From Tetrahymena elliotti 4EA (taxonomy: Eukaryota; Ciliophora; Oligohymenophorea; Hymenostomatida; Tetrahymenidae): a stretch of DNA of 64,000 nt. The translations under genes and the position numbers were made by a program. Below the pieces are notes generated by a model, which worked only from the letters and a program-made list of their open reading frames with translations, was not told the DNA's origin and ran no database searches. The stretch is from contig JH720293.1 of the NCBI GenBank assembly GCA_000231825.2, positions 2,666,001 to 2,730,000 of the forward strand, given 5' to 3'. This document shows positions 53,530 to 64,000 of the stretch, in pieces. Within the stretch, counting starts at the first letter, position 1; every line of letters starts with the position of its first letter.

Positions 53530-55893
53530 TTTATCTTGATATATTTGTTTTGCTAAGTTGTTTAGATTGATTGAGTTTACTTAATGTAAATGTTTTTAAA
53601 TTATTATATTTGATTAGATCTATGGATTTAAATCTAGTTATTTAATTAAAATATATTTCTAACACAACTTTGGAAATCAATTGAATTTAGATGAATCTCT
53701 ATTTTTGCACAAAGAATAACAACTGATGCGTCAACTTTTTAAGACCTTCTAAATTAAATTTTGGGCAAATCAAATTTATTAATTTGTGGTAATGTTAGAA
53801 TCATTTTCATAGTGATTTACATATTCTAAGATTTTATTAAAAACTTTACTTCTATTTCGTCATAGTTTAATTGGCATCACTTCAGTAAGCGTCACTTTTT
53901 TATCAAATTTAGATATTTCTTTTGTAAAGAGTTTAAAAATACTTATTCATTTAATTCTTTTTTTAAAGAGTTAAGGTTTATTCAAAAACCCTTTAATTTT
54001 TATTTTATAACCATTTTTATTAGTCTAATATATCATCTAAATAGAGTTTTTATGCTTAAGTTACATACATAAATGATATTAACATTTTATTTTATTTTCC
54101 TGATAAATATGGGGAAATAAATTTATAAAAATTAATCTTGCATAAAACTACTCTTACATCAGCTACGTATTATTAATACGCGAAAATTAACAAGAATAAG
54201 TTTTTGAATATCTCTCTCTTTAGATCCTCCCTCTTTATTAAAAAGTTATTAATTTACATTGAATTTTCAAATCAGATGGGATTTCTTTATAAATATTTTG
54301 AGCAATAGCAAGAAATCTATTAGAGATATATACATGTAATATGTATCACTAAATTATATTGAAAAAATATATTATTCAGCAGTTGCTTTAATCAAAATAA
54401 AAGCTCATAATCAATCACTTATGCTAAAACATAATAAATCAGCTAAAAATAGTCAAGACAAAAAAAATATAAATAGATTACTTAGTTTGGAGCAAAAAAA
54501 ATAAGTTAAAATTGTAAATTTAAATCGTGTTAGAAGAAATGTTAATAAATTATTAATTAATTATTTATTTAGATCAGAAAGCTAAATTAAAATATAAAAT
54601 TCACTAATAGTTAACAAAATGTTTATTTGTTTGCTTGTTTAAATGATGACTGCACCTTTAAATATAAAAATAGCATATTAAATAGAAAAGACCTTTCAAT
54701 TATTAAAGATACTGTAGCTTTAATTTTTAAGATAAAAAAGCAACAAATAGCTATAAATAAAATTTAAAAGGTATCTATCTTTACCTAAATTATATATAAA
54801 TCATTCAACATATAAAAATATGTGAATTTATAACTATTTTTATCTGCTTGCTTAGTGATTTAAAATTTTATTTCCATTTATTCTCTTTTTTGAGTGGATA
54901 TTTGCTCACTTCTCACCACTTTAGATATTTTGAAAAATAATTATCTGAGAATAAGATTAGCTTTCAAAAAAAATTTATTTTTTTTTTTTCATTTGTTTAA
55001 TTCTAGAACTTTATTTTTAATGAAATAGCTTCATATCTTTTGATATTACTTTATTAGGAGTAAATATGATAAGCTTTTTTAAATCTAATGATTAAATTTG
55101 TTTAGTATGTAAAATATCCAAAATATTAAAAATTTTAAGAAACAACACAACCAAAAAAAAATGCTAAGTAAAATAACAATTAAAAGTAAGTTTTGATGTG
55201 CATTTGTTTTCTTTAAAAATAGTTAAAATATATGATAAATGTAAATATTAATCTAATTTTTTTAAAAAACAAAGTCAAAATATTGTTAAATTAAAATATA
55301 TTTTTAAATAATATTAAAATACAAAATAATAAATAGAGAATACAAATAATTTAATTAAAAGCTATTACCTCTTTAAATTAAATATTTGATTTAAAATTTC
55401 ACAAGTATTTCAATACCCTTTAAAATGATTAAGCTAATAATAATTACATAAAAAAAGCTTAATAATTTTTTTTGACAAAATTATTTAGTAATTTAGCAAG
55501 AAATCAAAATGAATATTGTTAAAAAAAGACATTTTTATTCAAATATTTGATGAGTCGGTTTCAAACCATTATTTAAAATTATTAAATTAAGCATTTAATA
55601 AATGAATAAAAAATATTTTAAAGTAAATTTAATCATAATTTTCATCCATTTCTTTATGGTAAGGAAAATTATTTATCTAATTAATACTTATTTTTGTTTA
55701 TGCAATTTTAAGATTAGCTTTTAAATAATCACTCAAATTTGTTTGTTTTAAAAATTTTGATTTTAATTCTTGACACTCTAATTAAAGTCCTTTCTTCAGT
55801 AAATTAATTAAAAATAAAAGAGACAATATTATAAAAATTATTAATGTTTATTTCTTAAATTTCCTAGATCAGAAGCTGATCAGACAAAATTAT
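53530..55893. other. Intergenic region, contains left part of tandem duplication
   Basis: About 2.4 kb without a convincing gene. The part from 55164 onward is the downstream flank of the first tandem copy and is repeated after 56600. The rest is AT-rich with long homopolymer runs. Confidence 0.55.
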
Positions 55894-56307
55894 TCACTAT
55901 TTCAAACAAAACAAATAGGTAGGACTAAAAATTTCTTCATAGAATGTTTCATTTTCCTTAGCCAACTCTTGTGTGTCTTTGAAATGCTCTTCAAAACTAT
56001 AAGGTAAATTTCTGATTCTTTTTTTAAAATCATTAGTTTTTTTAATTTTTTCAAGATAAGGCAAATCGGTATCAATTGCTTTTTAGTAAGCTTCATCTAC
56101 TGAAATCGATGTTTGGATTCTCATAAGATATCTTTAGCATTCAAGCTTACTCTAAAATGAAATGTATTAAGTACAATTATATTATTACTATTACTCCTAC
56201 AAGCATTTCTCAAAATCTTCAAAAGAAAATTTGTAAATTACTACCAAGCTTAGAGCTGATAATACAAAGATAGAAGTAATTAATAATATTTTTTTTGTTA
56301 TTCCCAT
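55894..56307 (-). CDS. Small membrane-anchored or secreted cysteine protein, copy 1
   Basis: Intronless gene of 137 residues. The N-terminus MGITKKILLITSIFVLSALS is a signal peptide or membrane anchor (short basic start, then ~18 hydrophobic residues). The rest is soluble, with five cysteines, four of them matched in copy 2 (in EKCL, YNC, CQRY and LFC), and a conserved FKKRIRNLPYSFEEHF segment in an acidic/lysine-rich helix. The protein ends LFCLKQ. It is ~75% identical by eye to the product of 57547-57960. I do not recognise a family. Confidence 0.8.
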
Positions 56308-57546
56308 TATTTTTATTTTTATTGTTTATTTTTTATTTTTTAAATAAATAATTTATATTTATTTCTCAAAGTTTTTCCAATTTTATCAAAAATTCTTTGA
56401 ATATCAGGTCGGCTAATATAAATACTTGCTTTCTAATGTTATTTGATCAGAAATATTTTTATCTCTATTAAATATTTCTTCATTATTTAACATTCTTAAG
56501 TCAATAAAAATTATGGAGAAATAAAATAAACATTTAATGTATCTTACTTAATTCATAAAGAGATAAATAGACCATGTTTAAAGTTGATAATATTTTTTAC
56601 TAAGTAAAATAACAATTAAAAGTAAGTTTTGATGTACATTTATTTTCTTTAAATATAGTTGATATATTTGTAAAATATTAATAAAATTTTTTTTAATTTT
56701 GAAAGTTAAAATATTGTTAATTAAAATATATTTTGAATTAATATTAAAAAGCAAAATAATAAATAGAGGAAAACAAATACTTTAATTAAAAGCTATTACC
56801 TCTTTAAATTAGATATTTGCTTTAAAATTTAAGAAGTATTTCTATACCCTTTCTATAAATTTCTAAAAATATTAAGTCAATAACAGTTATATTATAAAAA
56901 TATTATTAAAATATAGACTATTTTATTCAAATATTTGATGTATAGGCTGCTAACAATTATTTAAAATTATTAAATTGAGCATTTAGTAAGTGAGTAAAAA
57001 ATATTTTAAAGTAAATTAATTTAATCATTATTTTCATTCGTTTCTTTATGGTATGTTAAATTATTTATCTAATTAATACTTATTTTTGTTTATGCAATTT
57101 TAAGATTAACTTTTAAATAATTACTCAAATTTGTTTGTTTTAAAAATTTTGATTTTAACTCTTGACATTTAATTAAAGTCCTTTCTTCAGTAAATTAATT
57201 AAATGTCAAGCATTTTAAAACTAATAAAAAAAATTTTGTTTAGTTAATCAATACAAATATCGATTGCTAACTTAAGTTAAAACAAATTAGTTTGATAGCG
57301 TTAATTTATTTAAAGATCATTCTGCTGTTAGCCAAATTATTCCTAATCTTATTTCATTTAATTCTAATTTTGTTTTAACATATCAAAAAATAATAACAAA
57401 TCTTAAAATAAAAAACTAATATTATCTAAATATTAATTTTATTTAAATATACTTTTATAAAATTTATAAAAGACAATTTGTTAGATAAATTAATAATATT
57501 TATTATTTAAATTCCCTAGATCAGAAGCTGATCAGGCAAAATTTAT
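56308..57546. other. Spacer between tandem copies
   Basis: Holds the upstream flank of copy 1, the junction at about 56600, and the downstream flank of copy 2. The ~260-bp extra block of copy 2 lies at about 57207-57470. No gene seen. Confidence 0.6.
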
Positions 57547-57960
57547 TCACTATTTTAAACAAAACAAATAGGTAGGAGTAAAAATTTCCTCATAGAATGT
57601 TTTATTTTCCTCTGCAAACTTTTGTGTCTCTTCAAAATGCTCTTCTAAACTGTAAGGTAAGTTTCTGATTCTTTTTTTAAAATCAATAGTTTTTTTAATC
57701 TTTTCTTGATAAGGCAAAAATGCATCAATTCCTCTTTGGTAACCTTCATCTAATTAAATATTTGATTGGATTTTCATAACATATCTTTAGCAATCAAGCT
57801 TAGTTTAAAATGATTTATATTAGCCACAGTTATATTCTTACTATTACTTCTACAAGCATTTCTCAAAATCTTCAAAAGAAAGTTTGTAAATTGCTACCAA
57901 GCTTATAGCTGATAATGCAAAGATAGAAGTAATTAATAATAAGTTTTTTACTATTCCCAT
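57547..57960 (-). CDS. Small membrane-anchored or secreted cysteine protein, copy 2
   Basis: Intronless, exactly the same length (137 residues) as copy 1. Starts MGIVKNLLLITSIFALSAIS (signal peptide or anchor) and ends LFCLKQ. Compared with copy 1, substitutions cluster in the middle (for example QSNIQLDEGYQRGIDAFLPY in place of QTSISVDEAYQKAIDTDLPY), while the cysteines and the FKKRIRNLPYS motif are kept. No frameshift or stop, so both copies are probably functional. The shared flanks include the putative promoter. Confidence 0.8.
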
Positions 57961-58376
57961 TATTTTTATTGTTTATTTTTTAAATAAATAATTTATATTT
58001 ATTTCTCAAAGTTTGTTAATTTTCCAATATTATCAAAGATTCTTTTAATATCAGATTGGCTAATTTAAATACTTTCTCTCTGATGTTATTTGATCAGAAA
58101 TATTTTTATCTCTATTAGATATTTACTGTAAGTTAATTCCCATAAACAAAAATTTGCTAATTTTTGACCTAGAACATTCTTAAGGATAAATTATGAAATT
58201 TATTTGTAGAAAATTATAATGAAATAAGAAACTTAATGCAGCTTTCTAAATTTACAAATAAGAAATAGATAAATAGATCACCATTAAAGCCTTTAAAGTT
58301 GGTAATATTTTTCACCAAAATTAAAATTTTTTTATTTTCTTTGGAAATAGTATGGTAAATATTTATTTTGATTAGT
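57961..58376. other. Intergenic spacer
   Basis: Upstream flank of copy 2, homologous to the flank of copy 1 up to about 58310. No gene seen. Confidence 0.55.
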
Positions 58377-58571
58377 TCAAGTATTATCCTTTTTCATTTT
58401 ATTTTTCCCCCAGCAATTAATTCTTTTTTGTTTTTTCTTCTTATATTTTAATAATTATTCATTTTAAAAAAAACTTTTCTTATTTGACAAGTCAGCCACT
58501 CTAAAGAAGATAGTAAGAGGTAATGCAAAAAATAAGAATTCCGCATTAGCACCTAATATTAAAATGTTCAT
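58377..58571 (-). CDS. Possible small membrane protein, hypothetical
   Basis: A 64-codon frame from an ATG in A-rich context (MNILILGANAEFLFFALPLT) to TGA. It encodes one hydrophobic helix of ~20 residues and a Lys-rich tail. The first half has composition unlike random AT-rich DNA (GCTAATGCGGAATTC, CCTCTTACTATC), which is the only support. It lies beside the tandem duplication but is not part of it. It could be an exon of a larger gene or chance. Confidence 0.35.
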
Positions 58572-60871
58572 TTTGTTATTTTGTTTTGATTAAAAGTTAA
58601 AAAAGTTATTAATTTTGAGTAGGAAGTAATTAAAATAATATCAATTTATTTTTTATGAATCTAAATTTTTTTAATTACCTTTTCAAATACATAAAAGCGG
58701 AAGTTTAAAAAGTTACAGATAGGCTTCTGATTTAGAATATTCTTTGAATAAATTAAGTAATCTCTCAATGTTGACAATTGAACTAAAGTAAAAATGATTT
58801 AGCACAACTTTTTAAGAATTATTTATAACAAAAAAATTAAAAATGGTAAAATAAATATATTATAGCAAGTATGAAAATATATTTTAGGATTACAAGGTAT
58901 TTACTTGTTTCAATTATTGATTTATTTATTGATAATTTGTACTTGATTGAATCTTGCTTATTTAAAAATTTATTTATCTTTGAAAAATTCACTAAAGAAA
59001 CAACAACATCAGTAGTCAGGAATTAGAAGGCTTATTTTTTATTTTAGCAAGCTGCTTTAATCTCTTTATTTTGAGCCTTAACTTAAGGTAATCATAATAT
59101 TATTTTCATTATTTCTATCATTTATTATAGGAGACTGTTAAAAAATAAGATAACTTTGCTAGATGTAAAAATTCAAACATTAGTCTTTAAATTTTAACTT
59201 ATCAATTCAGTTTATTATGAATAATTTCTTTAGAATTTAGTTAATTCATTCATCTTATTTCTATTTAAAAATTACTAAGTAATTTTTTTCACTCTATTTT
59301 CCGTTAAAAAAATATTTTTATTCCTTTTTTTCTTTTTATTTTGTTGTTCGTAATTATTTTATCCTTTAAACCATTCTTTAAAAAAGTGGTAATTCAATAG
59401 ATGACCAAGGTATATCAGCTTTATATTCTATTTTAACTTAATGCACTAATATTTCAACTTTGAAACTGGACTTCAGGGAAAAATACCTTAATTTATTTTT
59501 TTTTATTAATCTAGGTTTTTATCAATCCAAAATAAAACAATTCTACATAAGTTTTTTTTTATAGATTATGAGCTTAGTTTATTGATTAACTCTTTTTAGT
59601 TTTACTCAAATAACTATCTTATTCATTTTTAAAGATTAAACTTAATTGAAGAATAGAGTCATCATTATTTAAAAAGAAAAATACTCAGGATGTCAAGGAT
59701 GGTTAACAAAAATACTCTTTTTTGATAGCAGAATATTTTGTATACATAATATGATATTTTTTAATTTCATGAAATAAATATAATTGTTAAGAGTTTAAAG
59801 AATCTTTAAATTTGTAGACTAAAAATAAATGTGGTTTAAATGAAAAAAGTTATTTTTTTTATTTAAGATTTCTTAATGATGATAAAACATCCTATTTTAA
59901 AAATTTTTAACAATTTAGCATATTAAACAAATTAAAGGTTCTTAGTAAAGATTAATATTTCTTACTTAAGTTTATACCTTTAAAAATAAGAAACTCCATT
60001 TATATTTATCTAAGAACATAAAATTAGGTTTGTTGTTTTTATAAATGGAGATTTTGAAAAATGATATAAAAGTAATTAAAAACTATGATTTTTATATTAA
60101 CAATATTAATTTAATTTTATTAGAGCTATAGAAAGTTTTTAATTTGATAAGGTAAGGCTTAAAAGTGTGCATACATTTATTTATAAAATTAACAAAAAAT
60201 ATAAAAAAAAGAAAAAATATTTTAGGAAAATGAAGGCTTTTGAGAAAAAAAGTTAATTTCTCAGTTAAGTTTCTTATTTAGAATCTTCAATTTCTCTTTT
60301 ATTTTTAAGTTCATAAAACAAAAAATGAAAAATTTTGAGAAAAAGGTCTTAAATATTTTGAAATGAAAAAAAATAAGTTAAATTTCAACAAACTAAAATT
60401 ATTTTGTTAATTTTGTAACTTTTTAAAATTTTAGTTGATCATCACATTTTTTTAACCAGTAGTAAAAAGAAAAATGCTTAGTAAAATTTGATTAAGATTT
60501 TTCATGAATGCTATCTCAAAATATATTTTAGGATTATGTATCTATCTATCTACTAACTATCTGTGTCTAAGCTTAATAGTATAAAGAAAAGTTAAAAATT
60601 ATAATTTGAGAAATGGATGAATTTTTAATTAATTCAAGTAATTAATAATAACTTGAATTGACTGAATAAAAAAAATTTGCTGGACACATTAAAGTATATT
60701 GATTATTGATTGATATATAATAAATATAAATACACTTAACTTAATTATCAATTCTCATAATCAATTGAATAAATAAATTTTACAAAAACAAAATTTTTTC
60801 TAAAGCTTATATCCAGATTATATTATTGGTGATAAAAGCACTACATTTACAAACAATATTTAGCTATAGAA
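58572..60871. other. Intergenic region
   Basis: About 2.3 kb of very AT-rich DNA. I see no reading frame with coding character on either strand. The last ~100 bases are probably the leader of the zinc-finger gene. Confidence 0.5.
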
Positions 60872-63480
60872 ATGATAAAAGGAAGTGGTACAGTTAGTTT
60901 TAATAAGCCATTAGCATTGGTTTGCTATATTTGTGGAAGAGAGTAAAATATATTTTATTTTATTCTAAATTTTTTACAAAGCTTCTGATCAAAAATTAAT
61001 GTATTTTATAACTTCAATAATCAAGATATGGTACTAAATCTCTAGGTATTCACTTAAAAACTTGTAGATAAAAATGGGAAGTTGAAGAAAGTAAAAAACC
61101 AAGAGCTTAAAGAAGACCTCTACCTTTACCTCCTGCTGGACTTGAAGAATTACTATCAAGACCAAATATCAGTGCATCTGATATTTAAGACTTCAACACA
61201 GGAGCTTTTAATAAATATAATACTGAAGCACTTATAAAATGCCCTAATTGCAATAGAACGTAAATAATAAAATGATAGATTAATGAATATAAACGCTTTT
61301 AAAAAATATTTAGATTTAAACCAGAAGCTTTAGTTCACCATCAAAAAGCTTGCAGTAAAGATAATCCTTTTAAGCCATTAGGATAACCTAATTCTTTAGG
61401 ATCGCAAAATGAATTCTCTGAGAATGATGCTGCAAGCTTGAAGTCATGCATTTTTTGCAATAGAAAATTTGCTGCTGATAGAATCTCAAAGCATGAAAGT
61501 GTGTGCACTAAAATGGATAAATCCAAATTAAAAACACCTACTAAAAGTTTGGGTGAAATTAAGGCTGGAACTGGAGGTACAATTAGGTCTAATGAGGGAT
61601 CAGGAACTTCTTTTGGCTCTCCTATGAAATAACCATTGAGACCAAAGACCTTAGTTTGCTATATTTGTGGAAGAGAGTAATAAATAATATATTGATTTAT
61701 TTAAAGTTATCCATTTTAGAAAAAGCAAAAGATAAATGTAGTTACATACATAAACAACCATTTAATGTATAAACAAAAGATTTGTGATTTTTAATAGTTT
61801 TAGATTTTAGATAAGAAATTAAATAGAATCACTCATTAGCTCCCAAATTAATAAAATTCTATCTTTACATCAAATTTGAGTTATTTATGGTTGATTCTAT
61901 TTTAATAACAAGTGCATGCTTTTGCGCAAAAAAAAAATTTTGAGAATTTAGTACAAAAAAATTAAAAAAGTAAATAATGATAAGCTTGAAAAAATAGGGT
62001 ATATTTTAATTGATTTGAGAATCTATAAAATAAGGTTCTTTTATAAATCACAGACAAAGATTAATCATTTTTAAATATATGGGAATTTCACTAAACCTTT
62101 ATTTTATTAAATAAATAGATATGGTACTAAGAGTTTAAAGATACACTTAAAGACATGTGAAGAAAAATGGCATATAGAATAGAATAAATTACCAAAGAGA
62201 GAACGTAGACCTATCCCATAACCACCACCTGGTTTAACTGAACTTCTTGATAAAGATGAAATAACTTTAGAAGATCTTGAAAGATATAACAATAAAGCCT
62301 TTGATTCATATAACTACACAGCTTTAATGCCTTGCAATGTATAAATTATTTTAATAATTTTATTTATTTTATTGAAATTTGAGTTAATAAAAAAATATAT
62401 TTTAAAATAAAATGTAGCATTGTGGTAGAACATTTAAGCCTGAAGCATTAGCTCACCATTCTAAGGTTTGTACTGCAGAAAATCCCTTCAAGCCTCTTAA
62501 TAGAGAAGGAGGTGGTAATGATGGTTAAGGAGGACAGTATGATGAAACTAATGCAGCTAATTTAGTACCTTGTGCAAAGTGTGCAAGAAAATTTGCTGCT
62601 GACAGAATAGCAAAGCATGAACTTGTTTGTAAAGGTACTGGAGGCACAGGAGTTTCTATGGCAGGAAAGGTTGCCTAAACTGCTCCTATTACAAAAAAAT
62701 AGCCAGTATAGAGTTATGAAACTAAAATTCCTTAGAGACCAAAAACTTTAGTTTGTAATTTGAAGAAAAAAAAGTTTTTCATTCGTTAATTAATATTTTA
62801 ATTATTAAAAATAGGCTATATTTGTGGTAGAGAATATGGAACAACTAGTCTCTCAATACATTTAAAAAGGTAAAATATATTTTTTTTTACAAAAAGGTTT
62901 ATTAAAGTAAATTCGAATAAAAGTTGTGAGTAAAAATGGTATATTGAGCAAGAAAAGCTTCCTAAAAAAGATAGAAGACCACTTCCTAAACCTCCTGCTT
63001 AGTTAGAAGCATTACTAAAAGGTGAAATCTCAATGGATCAAATGGAATCATATAATAATAAAGCTTTTGACTCTTACAATACTGATGCTCTTTATCCTTG
63101 CAAAGTAAAGATTATTTATAATTTTTAATTTAAATCTCTAATATGATCTTAATACTATATTAATTATTCTTCAACTAATTATATAGCATTGCAATAGAAC
63201 ATTTACTTAAACTGCGCTTTAACACCATTCAAAAGTTTGTACTGCTGAAAAACCCTTTAAACCATTAAATAGAACAGCAAAAAATGAATAGGAATAAGGA
63301 GGAGATGACTAAGGTATCTCAGTACCTTAAAAAGGATATGATTTATCTAGAGTTCCTGATATGAGTGGGGGCGATGGAGAAGTAGAGCTAGTTCCTTGTG
63401 ATAAATGTGGAAGAAACTTTAATTCAGATAGAATAGCCAAGCATTCTAAAGTTTGCAAAGGCCCAACTGAATTGAAAAAG
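60872..63480 (+). repeat. Three internal gene modules, each with three C2HC fingers
   Basis: Module 1 runs ~60895-61630, module 2 ~61640-62640 and module 3 ~62740-63460 including introns. All share the order finger A, proline linker, finger B, finger C. The segment coding VCYICGRE is nearly identical in DNA between modules 1 and 2 (GTTTGCTATATTTGTGGAAG at about 60920 and 61653). Confidence 0.85.
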
Positions 63481-63945
63481 AAAGAACCTGAACCTCCTAA
63501 AACAGATAAACCTAAAAAAGATGGAGCCTGGAAGAAGCAACATGAAGAGTTTGTATAAAATATGAAATATATGAGATAAATGAAGAAAATATAAGAAGAA
63601 GGTGGAGATATACGTAGTCTTCCTCCCCCACCCAAATCTAATACAGACCATTTAGTGCCATGCCCTTATTGTAATCGTAAATTTGCTCAAGAAACTGCAG
63701 AAAGACATATTCCGAGTTGTAAAAATGTAATCAACAAACCTAAAAGCATAGCACAAAATGCTCCTAAAACTTATCAATAAATGCAAAATTAATTAGGATC
63801 CACTGGATAACAATTTGGAAGACCTACTGGTAATACAAATATCTTTGCATCTAAATCACCATAACCAACACAAAGCAAAATAGTTGGGTCTACTTCGTAA
63901 ATTAGAATATCATAAAATAAGAATATCTTTAGCAGTAAAAAGTGA
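60872..63945 (+). CDS. ZC2HC1/ZNF474-like multi-zinc-finger protein (three internal repeats)
   Basis: Starts MIKGSGTVSFNKPLALVCYI and ends at TGA 63943-63945. The protein consists of three ~210-residue modules. Each has finger A (LVCYICGREYG ... IHLKxC), a W..E..K.P...RRPLPxPP linker with an acidic helix, finger B (PCxxCxRTF ... HHxKxC) and finger C (CxxCxRKFxxDRIxKHxxVC). A tenth finger (VPCPYCNRKFAQETAERH) and a Gln/Ser-rich tail follow. The C-x2-C-x12-H-x4-C form is the C2HC type of ZC2HC1A/ZNF474, proteins often tied to cilia and flagella. Introns fall in finger A at the same place and phase in modules 1 and 2, and in finger B at the same place in modules 2 and 3. Confidence 0.88.
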
Positions 63946-64000
63946 TTTATTATAAAAATATAATAAAGAATTCAAATGAGTTCTATGAATACTATTTATT

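Larger units (their letters stand above)
55164..58310. repeat. Direct tandem duplication, two units each with one paralogous gene
   Basis: Two head-to-tail copies are visible by eye: ~55164-56599 and ~56600-58310. Shared markers include CTAAGTAAAATAACAATTAA (55164 and 56600), the block around ATTAAAGTCCTTTCTTCAG (55781 and 57172), CTAGATCAGAAGCTGATCA (near 55864 and 57517), the gene itself, and ATTTGATCAGAAATATTTTT upstream of it. The offset between copies changes from 1,436 to 1,391 and then to 1,653 bp, so copy 2 has lost about 45 bp and gained about 260 bp (roughly 57207-57470). Non-coding parts are still clearly alignable, which suggests a fairly recent event. Confidence 0.9.

Overview
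The window is ciliate macronuclear DNA, most likely from Tetrahymena or a close oligohymenophorean relative. Reading frames stay open for hundreds of codons only if TAA and TAG are read as glutamine and TGA is the sole stop. Genes are AT-rich, intergenic DNA is more so, introns are short (about 50-300 bp, GTAA.../...TAG), and start codons sit in A-rich context. Under the standard code almost every gene appears as short fragments, so I rebuilt the models by hand using TGA stops and GT-AG introns whose phases match. I recognise protein families from memory of motifs; no search was run.

Layout. 1-8254 (-): 5' part of a giant gene whose N-terminus resembles HUWE1/TOM1/UPL1 HECT ubiquitin ligases; the HECT end lies outside the window. 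9902-11638 (+): a single-exon fusion of a von Willebrand A domain and a ubiquitin-conjugating (E2) domain. 12570-14243 (+): a CHFR-type FHA-RING-PBZ E3. The first 14 kb therefore holds three ubiquitin-pathway genes. 15809-18293 (+): PX domain protein with a START-like tail. 18647-20504 (-): coiled-coil protein of unknown function. 21644-22406 (-): 88-residue cysteine-motif protein of possible mitochondrial intermembrane-space type. 23694-25091 (+): V-ATPase V0 proteolipid c''. 25836-29159 (+): dynamin-related GTPase. 29580-32425 (+): calcium-dependent protein kinase. 33207-35003 (+): unknown. 35668-40187 (-): LMBR1/LMBD2-like membrane protein with a C-terminal PH domain. 41203-42553 (+): multi-pass membrane protein. 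42826-48606 (+): TARBP1/Trm3-like tRNA ribose methyltransferase. 49166-51946 (+): Gln/Asn/Ser-rich coiled-coil protein. 52906-53529 (-): compact START-domain lipid-binding protein. 55164-58310: direct tandem duplication carrying two paralogous 137-residue membrane or secreted proteins (-). 60872-63945 (+): a ten-finger ZC2HC/ZNF474-like protein built from three internal repeats.

Shared themes are ubiquitin signalling on the left, then membrane, lipid and trafficking functions (PX, START, V-ATPase, dynamin, LMBD2-PH, CDPK). This looks like the ordinary gene mix of a ciliate chromosome, not an operon-like locus. The least ordinary items are the VWA-E2 fusion, the LMBD2-PH fusion, the recent tandem duplication and the zinc-finger array. 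I saw no tRNA, rRNA, CRISPR array or recognisable transposon.
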